NCBI RefSeq assembly: GCF_003254505.1
Contig: NZ_QFYP01000001.1
Coordinates: 3,743,649 to 3,807,648, forward strand
Length of the DNA: 64,000 nt
From: Phenylobacterium hankyongense
GTDB lineage: Bacteria; Pseudomonadota; Alphaproteobacteria; Caulobacterales; Caulobacteraceae
Direction of reading: 5' to 3'
Below the pieces are notes generated by a model, which was not told the origin of the DNA, did no database searches, and was given only the letters and a program-made list of their open reading frames with translations. The position numbers were made by a program, and so were the translations under genes. Each line of letters begins with the position of its first letter. Within the stretch, counting starts at the first letter, position 1. Positions 42,069 to 50,763 of this stretch are shown piece by piece.

Positions 42069-43337
42069 CTAGACCTGCGCCGCGGCCGGCCTGGCTTGGT
42101 GGGCGACCGCCAATCCCAGCAGAAAGGCCAAGCCCATCAGCGCAGCGGACAGGTAGATCGCCAGTCCCGGCGCATGCAGGCTGGCATCCTGGCGCACCGA
42201 CCAGGCGAACACCAGGCCGAACAGCGGCGGCCCGAGGATCGCGGCGATGCCGGTCAGGCTCTGATTGGCGCCCTGCAACTGCCCCTGCTGGTTCGGCGCG
42301 AGCCTGCGGGTCATCAGGCCCTGCAGCCCGGGCTGCAGGAAGCTGCCCAGCGCGAACACCGGCACGCCCAGGAGATAGAGCCAGCCGAACGGCGCGGAGC
42401 CGTACCAGATGAAGCCCAGGACCGCGGCCCCTGCCCCCAGCAGCACGGCGTTGCGCTCCCCGATCCGCGCCACCACCGGCCCGACCAGCAGGCTCTGGAC
42501 GATGATCCCGGCGACGCCGGTGGCCGCGAAGGTCAGCCCCAGCGTCCGCGGCGTCCAGCCGTAGCGGTAGGTGGTGTAGAGCACGAAGATCGACGGCAGC
42601 ACCATGTAGGACAGCTGGAACAGGAAGCCGACGCCGGCCAGGCCCAGCAGGCCCGGCTGCGACTGGAGCAGCTTGAGCGAGCCCACCGGGTTGGCCCGGC
42701 TCCAGTCGAAAGCCTTCGCCCGCCGCTCCGGCGGCAGCGACTCCGGCAGCACGAACAGGCCGTAGAGCCAGTTGATCAGGGTCAGGGCGGCCGCCGCCAG
42801 GAACGGCAGCCGCAGGTTGTGCTCGCCCAGCAGGCCGCCGATGGTCGGGCCGATCAGGAAGCCGAAGCTGAAGGCCGATCCCATCCAGCCAAAGGCCTTG
42901 GCGCGCTGCTCCGGCGGGGTGATGTCGGCCAGGTAGGCATTGGCGCTCGAGAAGCTGGCCGCCGTCATGCCGTTCAGCACCCGGCCCACGAACAGCCAGG
43001 CCAGCGTCGGCGCGAACGCCATGAACAGGAAGTCGACGCCCAGGCCGAACAGCGAGATCAGCAGCACCGGCCGCCGCCCGATGCGGTCGGACAACAGGCC
43101 GAGGATCGGGCTGCAGAAGAACTGCATCACCCCCCAGACCGTGGCGAACAGCGCGTTCCACTCCGAGGCCAGCGAGGTGTCGCCGCCGGCGAACTGCTTG
43201 ATCAGGTTGGGCAGGATCGGGATCATGATCCCGAACGAGATCGCGTTCATCAGCGCGCTGGCGAAGATGAAGCCGAAGGCCGGCGCACGGCCCGGGGCCT
43301 TGGCCGACGATCCGGCGGCGGCGTTGGTCATGTTCAT
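42069..43337 (-). CDS. MFS transporter, TetA/TCR-like drug efflux family
   Basis: A 422-residue inner-membrane transporter with 12 predicted helices. The signature motif between helices two and three is L-S-D-R-I-G-R-R-P-V-L-L, and G-R-V-L-N-G-M and G-P-T-I-G-G-L-L-G match the tetracycline-type proton antiporters. The drug is not predictable. Two start codons (43337 and 43331) are close. It lies 44 bases after the SRPBCC pseudogene and may be part of the same transcript. Confidence 0.88.
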   Translation of the reverse strand: MNMTNAAAGSSAKAPGRAPAFGFIFASALMNAISFGIMIPILPNLIKQFAGGDTSLASEWNALFATVWGVMQFFCSPILGLLSDRIGRRPVLLISLFGLGVDFLFMAFAPTLAWLFVGRVLNGMTAASFSSANAYLADITPPEQRAKAFGWMGSAFSFGFLIGPTIGGLLGEHNLRLPFLAAAALTLINWLYGLFVLPESLPPERRAKAFDWSRANPVGSLKLLQSQPGLLGLAGVGFLFQLSYMVLPSIFVLYTTYRYGWTPRTLGLTFAATGVAGIIVQSLLVGPVVARIGERNAVLLGAGAAVLGFIWYGSAPFGWLYLLGVPVFALGSFLQPGLQGLMTRRLAPNQQGQLQGANQSLTGIAAILGPPLFGLVFAWSVRQDASLHAPGLAIYLSAALMGLAFLLGLAVAHQARPAAAQV

Positions 43338-43381
43338 GGCTCTCCCCGACCTTGAAACGACGTGTATCGGACGTAACCGCG

Positions 43382-43844
43382 TTAGGCGACCTCGCCCAGC
43401 GCGGCGAGCTGCGCCCGCCACCACTCGGCCAGCCGCATGAGCAGCGCCTCGTTGGGGAAACCGTGGCGCGCGGCGCTCTCGGCGGGCACCAGGTCGAAGC
43501 CGCGGCTCGACGCTGACCCGGGTCTCCTCGCCGACCGCGGCGAAGCGGACCTCCACCTCGGTATGCAGGTCGGGCGGAAAGCTCGCCTGCCGCCAGGAGA
43601 AGACCAGGCGTTCCGGCGGCTCCCAGGTCATGATCCGGCCGATCTCGAACACTTTGCCATTGGCCAGCGTCTCGGTGAGCCGCCCGCCCTCGCCCGGTTC
43701 GAACGCCAGCCTGCCGGGCGGTCGCGGGGTGGTCTGGAACAGTGGGTTCGGCCGCCACCAGGCGCCGATCTCCTCGACGAAGGCGGCGAAGGTCCGCTCC
43801 GGCGTGGCCAGCACCCGCAAGGCGATGAACACCTTGGAGGTCAC
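43382..43844 (-). pseudogene. AHSA1/SRPBCC-family gene with a frameshift near its 3' end
   Basis: Starting at GTG 43844, coupled to the ArsR stop (GTGA), the frame reads a normal AHSA1-type START domain: V-F-I-A-L-R-V-L-A-T-P-E-R-T-F-A-A-F, W-W-R-P, F-E-P-G-E-G-G-R, V-F-S-W-R and E-T-R-V-S-V-E. It then leaves the family reading at about 43500-43506. The expected continuation (R-G-F-D-L-V-P through L-A-E-W-W-R-A-Q-L to TAA at 43382-43384) is in another frame, as if two bases of a histidine codon were lost. Either a real disruption or an assembly error. Such proteins often pair with ArsR regulators. Confidence 0.75.
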
Positions 43845-44179
43845 TGCGGTCCGCCCTCGACGTGCCGCTTGAAGGCCGCAAGCTGTTCGCTCCACATCCG
43901 TTCGGCCTCTTCCAGCCATCGCAGCAGATGGGTCATGGGTTCGCGCCTCAAGGCATAGATCCGCACGCGCGCGTCGAACTCCGGGTGGGTTTCCTCCACC
44001 AGGCCGCTCTCGCGCAGGGTCCGCAGGTGCCGGCTCATTGCCGGCGGCGAAAGCTCCAACGCCCGCGCCAGCTCGCCCGCCGCCCGCGGCCGCTCCGACA
44101 GCAGTTCCACCGCGCGGCGGCGATAGGGGTCGGCCAGCGCCGCCAGGGTCCGGTCGATTTCGGCCGGTCGGCTGCTCAC
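43841..44179 (-). CDS. ArsR-family winged-helix repressor
   Basis: A 112-residue regulator. The fold is visible as D-R-T-L-A-A-L-A-D-P-Y-R-R-R-A-V-E-L-L, the recognition region L-S-P-P-A-M-S-R-H-L-R-T-L and the wing V-R-I-Y-A-L. It lacks the cysteine pair of metal sensors, so it belongs to the group found with SRPBCC proteins. It overlaps the VOC gene before it by four bases and the SRPBCC gene after it by three. It probably represses its own operon through the operator near 45158-45176. Confidence 0.88.
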   Translation of the reverse strand: MSSRPAEIDRTLAALADPYRRRAVELLSERPRAAGELARALELSPPAMSRHLRTLRESGLVEETHPEFDARVRIYALRREPMTHLLRWLEEAERMWSEQLAAFKRHVEGGPQ

Positions 44180-44631
44180 ACCCAGCCTGTGATCTTCAGG
44201 CCGCTGGCCTGCTCAGCCTCCTCGCGCGTGACCACCTGGACGGTCTGGGCGACGGTCCAGATGTGGCCTTCCGGGTCGCGGCACCGGTAGGTGCGGTCGC
44301 CGTAGAACTGGGTGGCGGGCTCCATGAGGATTTCCGCCCCGGCCGCCCGCGCCTGCTCGCAATGGGCGTCGACGTCGGTGTCGATCTGGATGTGCACCGT
44401 CTGGGTGTTCTTGCCGCCGATCGAGCGGGGGCTCTTGTGGTCGGCGGTCCACTCGTTGCCGATCATCACCACGGCGTTGCCGAAGCGCATCTCCGAGTGG
44501 GCCAGATTGCCCTTCTCGTCCTCGATCACCATCGAGACCTCGAAGCCGAACGCCCGCTCCAGCCAGTCCAGGGCCGCCTTCGGGTCCTGGTAGCAGACCG
44601 CCGACATCAGCGGGGCGCGCCAGTCAGCCAT
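44176..44631 (-). CDS. VOC-superfamily (glyoxalase/PhnB-like) protein 1
   Basis: A 151-residue protein with the two-beta-alpha-beta-unit VOC fold: A-L-D-W-L-E-R-A-F-G-F-E, G-N-L-A-H-S-E-M-R-F-G, V-D-A-H-C-E-Q-A-R-A-A-G-A and D-P-E-G-H-I-W-T. These proteins may bind small toxic compounds or metals; the substrate is unknown. It overlaps the next VOC gene by eight bases and the ArsR gene by four. It is a paralogue of the neighbouring VOC protein. Confidence 0.85.
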   Translation of the reverse strand: MADWRAPLMSAVCYQDPKAALDWLERAFGFEVSMVIEDEKGNLAHSEMRFGNAVVMIGNEWTADHKSPRSIGGKNTQTVHIQIDTDVDAHCEQARAAGAEILMEPATQFYGDRTYRCRDPEGHIWTVAQTVQVVTREEAEQASGLKITGWV

Positions 44632-45124
44632 GGGACATCTCCTTCGCAGGGCTTCTGATCGTCAGGCCGGTGGCGGCCTCCTGGTCGGCGATGGGCACGT
44701 CGGCGACCTCCTGGTTGAACGCCCAGACATGTCCCTCCGGGTCGAGGGCGCGATAGACGCGTGCGCCGTAGAACTGGTCCGCCGGCTCCTGCACGATCGT
44801 CGCGCCGGCTGCGCGCGCCCGGCCCGCGTGGGCGTCCAGCCCGTCGGCCAGGTGGACCCGGATGAACTGGGTGCAGGCGCCATTCAGGGAGGCCGGGCTG
44901 CGCGTGCGCGCCGGGGCGAGCGGGGGTCCGTCCCATTCCTTCCCGACGCTGATGACGCCGCCGTGGAAGCTCATCTCGGAATAGGCCAGACGCCCCTCCG
45001 CGTCGGTCACCAGGGTCGTGGTCTCGAAGCCGAACGCCGCCTCGAGCCAACGCAGCGCCGCCAGCGGGTCGCGGTAGAAGACGCTAGGCATGAAGACCGG
45101 TGTTGTCGCCTCGGTCATGGCCAA
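44624..45124 (-). CDS. VOC-superfamily (glyoxalase/PhnB-like) protein 2
   Basis: A 166-residue paralogue of the protein at 44176-44631: A-L-R-W-L-E-A-A-F-G-F-E, G-R-L-A-Y-S-E-M-S-F, L-D-A-H-A-G-R-A-R-A-A-G-A and D-P-E-G-H-V-W. GAAGGAG lies six bases before ATG 45124. First gene of the operon VOC-VOC-ArsR-SRPBCC; its upstream region is AT-rich and contains a promoter and operator-like repeat. Confidence 0.85.
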   Translation of the reverse strand: MAMTEATTPVFMPSVFYRDPLAALRWLEAAFGFETTTLVTDAEGRLAYSEMSFHGGVISVGKEWDGPPLAPARTRSPASLNGACTQFIRVHLADGLDAHAGRARAAGATIVQEPADQFYGARVYRALDPEGHVWAFNQEVADVPIADQEAATGLTIRSPAKEMSHG

Positions 45125-45157
45125 CTCCTTCTCTTGCCAAATCCTTCTCTAAGACGA

Positions 45158-45191
45158 CAATATTTAACGCATATCGCAACTATCTCGTCAA
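45158..45191 (-). promoter_or_regulatory. Promoter and ArsR-type operator of the VOC/ArsR operon
   Basis: Minus strand: TTGACG at 45191-45186 (overlapping the stop of the DUF1801 gene), 18 bases, TTAAAT at 45167-45162. An imperfect inverted repeat CAATAT-N7-ATATCG at 45158-45176 covers the -10, the usual place for an ArsR repressor. Confidence 0.5.
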
Positions 45192-45637
45192 GCCGGCCGC
45201 CGCGGTCGTTGGCGGGCCGAGACCGACTTGATGATGGCCGCGCCCCCGCCCGAGGCGGCGATCGGCGGCTGCGCCCTCGCCAGCGCCTGATCCATCAGCG
45301 CCCGCACCTCCGGCTCGTCCAGCACCGCGAGGTCGGTCAGCACGATATGGCGGACCTGGGAGCCCTCCCCCTTCAGCCGGCCGGCGGGGTCGTCCAGCGC
45401 CGCGCCGCGGGCGAAGAACAGGCTGACCCAGCGTGGGTAGGCGGCGATGGAGAAGACCAGCCCGCCGATCTTGTCGTTCGCCCCGTAGCCGATCGCCAGA
45501 GCATTGTAGTTGTCATAGACGAGCTCCGTCGCGCCCGGCAGGCGCTCGCGCATCCGGGCGCGCGCCGCCCGGATCTGCGCCGCGACGGCGTCGGAGTATT
45601 TGGCGATGAAGCCTTCGAGCTGGGCTTCCGCGTCCAT
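45188..45637 (-). CDS. DUF1801 family protein
   Basis: A 149-residue protein: Q-L-E-G-F-I-A-K-Y, R-L-P-G-A-T-E-L-V-Y-D-N-Y-N-A-L, F-S-I-A-A-Y-P-R-W-V-S-L-F-F and S-Q-V-R-H-I, the YdhG-like DUF1801 fold, with unknown function. ATG 45637 is chosen. It lies 38 bases downstream of the phosphodiesterase gene on the same strand. Its last codons hold the -35 box of the next operon. Confidence 0.78.
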   Translation of the reverse strand: MDAEAQLEGFIAKYSDAVAAQIRAARARMRERLPGATELVYDNYNALAIGYGANDKIGGLVFSIAAYPRWVSLFFARGAALDDPAGRLKGEGSQVRHIVLTDLAVLDEPEVRALMDQALARAQPPIAASGGGAAIIKSVSARQRPRRPA

Positions 45638-45675
45638 CGACGAAGGCTGCGCCCCGGGCGGCCCCGCGGCAAGCG

Positions 45676-46896
45676 TCAGCGGGCGAGGACGCCGGCCAGG
45701 TCGGCCAGCCGGCCGTCGCTCGGCTCCGGCTTCACGCCGATCAGCCTCGCCACCAGCGGATAGACGTCGACGTTGTCGAACACCGGCGGCCGCGCGCCGG
45801 GCCGGAACGCCGGGCCGTTGGCCACGAACACCGCCGCCATCTCCGGCGCGTAGGGGTCGAAGCCGTGGTTGCCGACCTCCGGCTTCTTCGGCTTGAAACG
45901 GTGGGTGGTGATCGTCCAGCCGGTCTGCGGCAGGCAGAAGTACGGCGGCACGCGGGGGTTCTTGCCGTAATGGAAGCGGGCCGGGATGTCGGCCTTGCGC
46001 CAGCATTGCATGCGCGGATGCGGCTTCAAGAGCGCCGCCTCAACCTGCGCCTCACGCCCGGGGACCGCCGACAGGCTCATGAAGGCGCCCATGGTGACCG
46101 TGCGGATGGCGTCGGTGGGCACCAGGTCGTCGACGAAGATCGTCTGGTCGGGCGGAGTGGGGGCCATCCCGTGGTCGGCGACGACCACCAGGTTGGCGAC
46201 GATCCCCCTTGCCTTCAGCCCCGCCACCAGGCGGGCGATGGCGGCGTCGGTGCGGGCGGCGGCGGCGTTCACCTCGGCCGAGTCCGGGCCGAAGTCGTGG
46301 CCGGCGGTGTCCACTTCGTCGAAATAGAGGGTGGCGAAGCGCGGCCGTTGGTCGGGCGGCACGTCCAGCCAGGCCAGCACCTGGTCGACCCGCGCCACGG
46401 CCGGCAGCGCCTGGTTGAACGGCAGCCAGCGGCTCGGCCGCACCCCCTGGATCGGCGCGTCCGAGCCGGGCCAGAACATGATCGCGGAGCGCACGCCGGC
46501 CCGCTCGGCGGTGACCCAGATCGGCGTCGCCTGGTTCCACCAGCGGGCGTCGCCGGTGGTGGCCTTGTCGGCCATCGTGAACTTCACGCCCGGGATGGCC
46601 GGGTCATAGATGGTGTTGTCGACGATGCCGCTGCGGTCGGGCCGCAGCCCGGTGACCAGGGCGTAGTGGTTGGGGAAGGTCTTCGAGGGGAACGACGGGC
46701 GCATCGTCCCGCGCGCCCCGTGCGCCGCCAGGCCGGAGAGCGTCGGCGTCACCCCGCGGTCCAGGTAGTCGCTCCGGAACCCGTCGATGGAGACCAGGAT
46801 CGTCAGCGGCGCCGGCGGCGGCGGCGAAACCGTGGCGCAGGCCGTGAGGGCGAAGGCCGCGCCGAGGGCGGCCAGGAGGCGCGGGAGGAGGTTCAT
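45676..46896 (-). CDS. Nucleotide pyrophosphatase/phosphodiesterase family lipoprotein
   Basis: A 406-residue alkaline-phosphatase-superfamily enzyme. Leader ends A-L-T-A-C, a lipobox near residue 20. Metal and catalytic residues: D in V-S-I-D-G-F-R, nucleophile T in F-P-S-K-T-F-P-N-H-Y, D-E-V-D-T-A-G-H-D, V-A-D-H-G-M and a late N-H-G-F-D. NPP enzymes split phosphodiester and pyrophosphate bonds of nucleotides; this one would act in the periplasm. It is separated from rplQ by a terminator. Confidence 0.88.
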   Translation of the reverse strand: MNLLPRLLAALGAAFALTACATVSPPPPAPLTILVSIDGFRSDYLDRGVTPTLSGLAAHGARGTMRPSFPSKTFPNHYALVTGLRPDRSGIVDNTIYDPAIPGVKFTMADKATTGDARWWNQATPIWVTAERAGVRSAIMFWPGSDAPIQGVRPSRWLPFNQALPAVARVDQVLAWLDVPPDQRPRFATLYFDEVDTAGHDFGPDSAEVNAAAARTDAAIARLVAGLKARGIVANLVVVADHGMAPTPPDQTIFVDDLVPTDAIRTVTMGAFMSLSAVPGREAQVEAALLKPHPRMQCWRKADIPARFHYGKNPRVPPYFCLPQTGWTITTHRFKPKKPEVGNHGFDPYAPEMAAVFVANGPAFRPGARPPVFDNVDVYPLVARLIGVKPEPSDGRLADLAGVLAR

Positions 46897-46944
46897 GCCG
46901 TCAGCCTATGGCCCAAGCGTGACAGTCCCGGCAACCGGACAAAC

Positions 46945-46974
46945 GAAAAGCCCCGGAAGTCGCCTTCCGGGGCT
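46945..46974 (-). terminator. Rho-independent terminator of the rpsM-rplQ operon
   Basis: A 10-bp perfect stem (46949-46958 with 46965-46974), six-base loop, and TTTT on the minus strand at 46948-46945. It lies 27 bases after the rplQ stop and ends the ribosomal operon. Confidence 0.85.
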
Positions 46975-47000
46975 CGTCTGAATATCAGTTGGCGGCCGAC

Positions 47001-47414
47001 TTAGGCTTCGGCGAAGCTTTCCGCCACCGGACCGGAGTCCTTGCCCTTTTCGGCCGGGTCGCGGTCGACCAGCTCGATGACCGCCAGCGGAGCGTTGTCG
47101 CCGTGGCGGAAGCCCGCCTTCAGCACGCGGATGTAGCCGCCGGCGCGTTCCGCGTAGCGCGGGCCCAGCACGGCGAACAGCTTGCCGACCTGCTCGACGT
47201 CACGCACCTGGCTGATCGCCTGGCGGCGCGCATGCAGGTCGCCGCGCTTGGCGAGCGTCACCAGCTTCTCGACGAAGGGGCGCAGCTCCTTGGCCTTCGG
47301 CAGCGTGGTCACGATCTGCTCGTGCTTGATCAGGCTCGCCGCCATGTTGGCGAACATGGCGGTGCGGTGGGCGGTCGTCCGACCCAGTTTGCGGTGCGCT
47401 GAACCGTGGCGCAT
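47001..47414 (-). CDS. rplQ: 50S ribosomal protein L17
   Basis: A 137-residue large-subunit protein. Begins [17 protein letters not shown], the invariant L17 opening, with A-M-F-A-N-M and [14 protein letters not shown]. The C-terminus has an acidic tail typical of alphaproteobacteria. ATG 47414 chosen over 47456. Last gene of the rpsM-rpsK-rpoA-rplQ group. Confidence 0.96.
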   Translation of the reverse strand: MRHGSAHRKLGRTTAHRTAMFANMAASLIKHEQIVTTLPKAKELRPFVEKLVTLAKRGDLHARRQAISQVRDVEQVGKLFAVLGPRYAERAGGYIRVLKAGFRHGDNAPLAVIELVDRDPAEKGKDSGPVAESFAEA

Positions 47415-47507
47415 GAGGAACTCTCCTTGAGGTCGGGGCGTCTCGCGACGCGCCATCTCTACTTCAAAAGTGCGGACCGCGATCGCAGGATCACGCTCCG
47501 AAACGAA

Positions 47508-48524
47508 TTACATCTGGTCTTCGAACTTCTTGGCCAGCTCTTCGATGTTCTCCGGCGGCCAGTTCGGCACGTCCATGCCGAGGTGCAGACCCATGCCGGC
47601 GAGCACTTCCTTGATCTCGTTGAGCGACTTGCGCCCGAAGTTCGGGGTGCGCAGCATCTCGGCTTCGGTCTTCTGGATCAGGTCGCCGATGTAGACGATG
47701 TTGTCGTTCTTCAGGCAGTTGGCCGAACGGACCGAGAGCTCGAGCTCGTCGACCTTCTTCAGCAGCGCCGGGTTGAACGGCAGTTCCGGCTTGGCCTCGC
47801 CTTCGACCTTCTTCTTCGGCTCTTCGACGGTGATGAAGATCTGCAGCTGGTCCTGGAGGATGCGGGCGGCGTAGGCCACCGCGTCGACGGGCGTCACCGC
47901 GCCGTTGGTCTCCACTTCCATGATCAGCTTGTCGTAGTCGAGGCTCTGGCCCTGGCGGGTGGGCTCGACGCGGTAGGCGACGCGCTTGACCGGGGAATAG
48001 AGGGCGTCGACGGCGATCAGGCCGATCGGGGCGTCTTCCGGACGGTTCATCTCGGCCGGGACATAGCCCTTGCCGGTCTGGACGGTGAACTCCATGCGCA
48101 CCTGCGCGCCCTCGTCGAGGGTGCAGAGGATGTGGTCGCCGTTGAGGATCTCGATGTCGGCCGGAGCTTCGATCTGGCTGGCGGTGACCGCGCCGGGGCC
48201 GGTGGCCCGCAGGGTCATGCGCTTGGGGCCTTCGGCGTGCATGCGCACGGCCAGTTGCTTGATGTTCAGGACGATGTCGACGACGTCTTCACGCACGCCT
48301 TCGAGCGAGGAGAATTCGTGCACGACGCCGTCGATCTGCACGGCGGTCACCGCCGCGCCTTGCAGCGACGACAGCAGCACGCGGCGCAGGCTGTTGCCCA
48401 GCGTCACGCCGAAGCCGCGCTCGAGGGGTTCGGCCACCAGACGCGCCTTGCGGTTCGCGTCGGCGCCGGTCTCGATCAGCGGCTTCTCGGGACGGATGAG
48501 CTCGTTCCAGTTTCTTTCGATCAC
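47508..48524 (-). CDS. rpoA: DNA-directed RNA polymerase alpha subunit
   Basis: A 338-residue subunit whose dimer starts polymerase assembly. The N-terminal domain (about 1-230) has [17 protein letters not shown] and the dimer surface. The C-terminal domain (about 255-325) has [13 protein letters not shown], which contacts UP elements and activators, and [12 protein letters not shown] charged linker E-E-P-K-K-K-V-E joins them. Confidence 0.97.
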   Translation of the reverse strand: MIERNWNELIRPEKPLIETGADANRKARLVAEPLERGFGVTLGNSLRRVLLSSLQGAAVTAVQIDGVVHEFSSLEGVREDVVDIVLNIKQLAVRMHAEGPKRMTLRATGPGAVTASQIEAPADIEILNGDHILCTLDEGAQVRMEFTVQTGKGYVPAEMNRPEDAPIGLIAVDALYSPVKRVAYRVEPTRQGQSLDYDKLIMEVETNGAVTPVDAVAYAARILQDQLQIFITVEEPKKKVEGEAKPELPFNPALLKKVDELELSVRSANCLKNDNIVYIGDLIQKTEAEMLRTPNFGRKSLNEIKEVLAGMGLHLGMDVPNWPPENIEELAKKFEDQM

Positions 48525-48599
48525 GGATGGGTGTCCCTCGAACGCAGGATCGCCGGCCGCAAACGCGGTCCGGCGCCTCGAATTTCAGTAGTGATTACT

Positions 48600-48989
48600 C
48601 TAGACGCGCCGGCGCTTAGGCGGCCGGCAGCCATTGTGCGGAATGGGGGTCACGTCGCGAATGGTGGTGATCGTCATGCCGACCGACTGCAGGGCGCGAA
48701 GCGCGGACTCACGACCCGAACCGGGGCCGGAGACGTTCACTTCCAGCGTCCTGACGCCGTGCTCGGCGGCCTTCCGGCCGGCGTCCTCGGCCGCCATCTG
48801 GGCGGCGTACGGCGTCGACTTGCGGGATCCCTTGAAGCCCATCATGCCGGCGGAGGACCAGGAGATGGTGTTCCCCTGCGCGTCGGTGATGGTGATCATG
48901 GTGTTGTTGAACGAGGCGTTCACGTGCGCCACGCCCGAGGTGATGTTCTTACGCTCGCGACGTTTGACGCGCGCCGGTTCCTTGGCCAT
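48600..48989 (-). CDS. rpsK: 30S ribosomal protein S11
   Basis: A 129-residue small-subunit platform protein. [37 protein letters not shown] and the C-terminal [13 protein letters not shown] are family constants. It lies 15 bases after rpsM and 75 bases before rpoA. Confidence 0.97.
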   Translation of the reverse strand: MAKEPARVKRRERKNITSGVAHVNASFNNTMITITDAQGNTISWSSAGMMGFKGSRKSTPYAAQMAAEDAGRKAAEHGVRTLEVNVSGPGSGRESALRALQSVGMTITTIRDVTPIPHNGCRPPKRRRV

Positions 48990-49004
48990 CGGAGATAAGC
49001 TCTC

Positions 49005-49373
49005 TTACTTCTTCTTGCCGGCGATCGGCTTGGCGGGACCCTTCCGGGTCCGGGCGTTGGTGTGGGTGCGCTGACCGCGGACCGGCAGGCCCTTGCGGTG
49101 ACGCAGGCCGCGATAGCAGGCCAGGTCCATCAGACGCTTGATGTTGACCGCCGTCTCGCGACGCAGGTCGCCTTCGACGGTGTAGTCGCGGTCGATCGCT
49201 TCGCGGATCTGCAGGACTTCCTGGTCGGTCAGCTGATTGACGCGACGAGCGTCCTCGATGCCAACCTTGCCGACGATCTCCCGAGCTTTCGCCGGGCCGA
49301 TGCCATGGATGTACTGCAGCGCGATCACAACGCGCTTGTTCGTAGGGATATTGACGCCAGCGATACGGGCCAC
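49005..49373 (-). CDS. rpsM: 30S ribosomal protein S13
   Basis: A 122-residue small-subunit head protein. [31 protein letters not shown] and the basic C-terminal tail are constant. Start GTG 49373 fits the family; AGGAGA lies upstream. First gene of its operon, with a strong promoter at 49482-49509, because the upstream adk gene is cut off by a plus-strand gene. Confidence 0.96.
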   Translation of the reverse strand: MARIAGVNIPTNKRVVIALQYIHGIGPAKAREIVGKVGIEDARRVNQLTDQEVLQIREAIDRDYTVEGDLRRETAVNIKRLMDLACYRGLRHRKGLPVRGQRTHTNARTRKGPAKPIAGKKK

Positions 49374-49731
49374 GTGGGAATCTCTCTCCTGGTCACGCAA
49401 GAGAAGCGCGAACGGCGCCCCGGCCCCACGACCCGAAGGCCAGGCCGGCGCGTCACTCGCGCTCTTTCGCGGAAGCGCCTCGTTATAGGGATCGGCGCGC
49501 CTCCGTCAATGGCGGAAACGTCCATTTGTGAACGAACTGCGTCCGGCGCAAGGGGGACCCTGCGCACGTCGCCACGCCACACACCCGCGGAATGTGCCTC
49601 GGGATGGTTAAGGAAAGCATGAAGCCGCCCGATCGCGCAATCGGCGCGGCCGGCCGCTACGATGCGACGCAGGAGCCGCGGCCGCAGCGAGCGCTTGACG
49701 CGGGCGCCCCTCCCTCGGGACAGTCCGCCCC
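49374..49731. other. Divergent intergenic region between rpsM and the adenine deaminase gene
   Basis: This 358-base stretch holds the rpsM promoter (49482-49509, minus strand) and a leader of about 100 bases. On the plus strand, near the deaminase start, a TTGACG lies at about 49698 without a matching -10. No further gene is seen. Confidence 0.5.
49482..49509 (-). promoter_or_regulatory. Housekeeping promoter of the rpsM-rpsK-rpoA-rplQ operon
   Basis: Minus strand: TTGACG at 49509-49504, 16 bases, TATAAC at 49487-49482. It fits the Caulobacter housekeeping pattern (TTGACG, then a CTATAAC-like -10) very well. Transcription would begin about 100 bases before the rpsM start. Confidence 0.7.
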
Positions 49732-50763
49732 ATGGACACCGTTTCCGACTTCATCCGCGGCCTGCCCAAGGCCGAACTCCACCTGCACATCGAGGGCAGC
49801 CTCGAGCCCGAGCAGATGTTCGAGTTCGCCCGGCGCAACCGCATCGCCCTGCCCTTCCCCTCGGTGGAGGCGGTGCGGGCGGCCTACGCCTTCTCCAACC
49901 TGCAGGACTTCCTCGACATCTACTACCAGGGCGCGGACGTGCTCAGGACCGAGGCGGACTTCCACGACCTGGCCATGGCCTACTTCCGGCGGGTGGCGGC
50001 GGACGGCGCCCGGCACGTGGAGCTGTTCTTCGACCCCCAGACCCACACCGCACGCGGCATCCCGTTCGCCGTGGCGGCCGACGGCCTGCTTTCCGGCATG
50101 GCGGAGGCCGAGCGCAGCCTGGGGGTCAGCTCGCGGCTGATTCTCTGCTTCCTGCGCCACCTCAGCGAGGAAGACGCCTTCGCCACCCTGAAGACGGCCG
50201 AGCTCTACCTGGACCGCATCGTCGGCGTCGGCCTCGATTCGTCGGAGCTTGGCCACCCGCCCGCCAAGTTCGAGGGCGTGTTCCGGGCGGCCGGCGAGCG
50301 CGGCCTGAAGCGGGTCGCCCACGCCGGCGAGGAAGGGCCGCCGGACTACGTCTGGGAGGCGCTGGACCGGCTGCACGTCGACCGCATCGACCACGGCAAC
50401 CGTTCGCTGGAGGACTCGGCCCTGGTCAAGCGGCTGGCCGCCGAGGGGATGACCCTGACCGTCTGCCCGCTCTCCAACCTGAAGCTCTGCGTGGTGGGCG
50501 ACATGGCGCAGCATCCGTTGAAGCGGATGCTGCAGCTGGGGCTGAGGGCGACGGTGAACTCCGACGACCCGGCCTATTTCGGCGGCTATCTGGCGGCCAA
50601 CTGGCAGGCCGCGGCCACAGCCGTCGGCCTGACGCGGGAGGACCTGCTGACCCTGGCGCGCAACAGCTTCACCGGATCGTTCCTGGAGCCCGACGCCATC
50701 GCCCGGCATCTGGCGGCGATCGACGCCTATGCGGCGGCGGCTCCGGCCACGCCTGACGCCTAG
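49732..50763 (+). CDS. Adenine deaminase (adenosine deaminase superfamily)
   Basis: A 343-residue amidohydrolase that turns adenine into hypoxanthine for purine salvage. Metal ligands H17 and H19 in K-A-E-L-H-L-H-I-E-G-S-L-E-P, then L-D-S-S-E-L-G-H-P-P-K-F style segment, V-A-H-A-G-E-E-G-P-P, R-I-D-H-G and the metal-binding N-S-D-D-P-A-Y-F-G-G-Y. The Y-F-G-G-Y ending and the F-F-D-P-Q-T-H-T segment mark the adenine-specific subgroup rather than adenosine deaminase. It is on the plus strand inside the ribosomal cluster; its stop overlaps the adk stop. Confidence 0.86.
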   Translation: MDTVSDFIRGLPKAELHLHIEGSLEPEQMFEFARRNRIALPFPSVEAVRAAYAFSNLQDFLDIYYQGADVLRTEADFHDLAMAYFRRVAADGARHVELFFDPQTHTARGIPFAVAADGLLSGMAEAERSLGVSSRLILCFLRHLSEEDAFATLKTAELYLDRIVGVGLDSSELGHPPAKFEGVFRAAGERGLKRVAHAGEEGPPDYVWEALDRLHVDRIDHGNRSLEDSALVKRLAAEGMTLTVCPLSNLKLCVVGDMAQHPLKRMLQLGLRATVNSDDPAYFGGYLAANWQAAATAVGLTREDLLTLARNSFTGSFLEPDAIARHLAAIDAYAAAAPATPDA

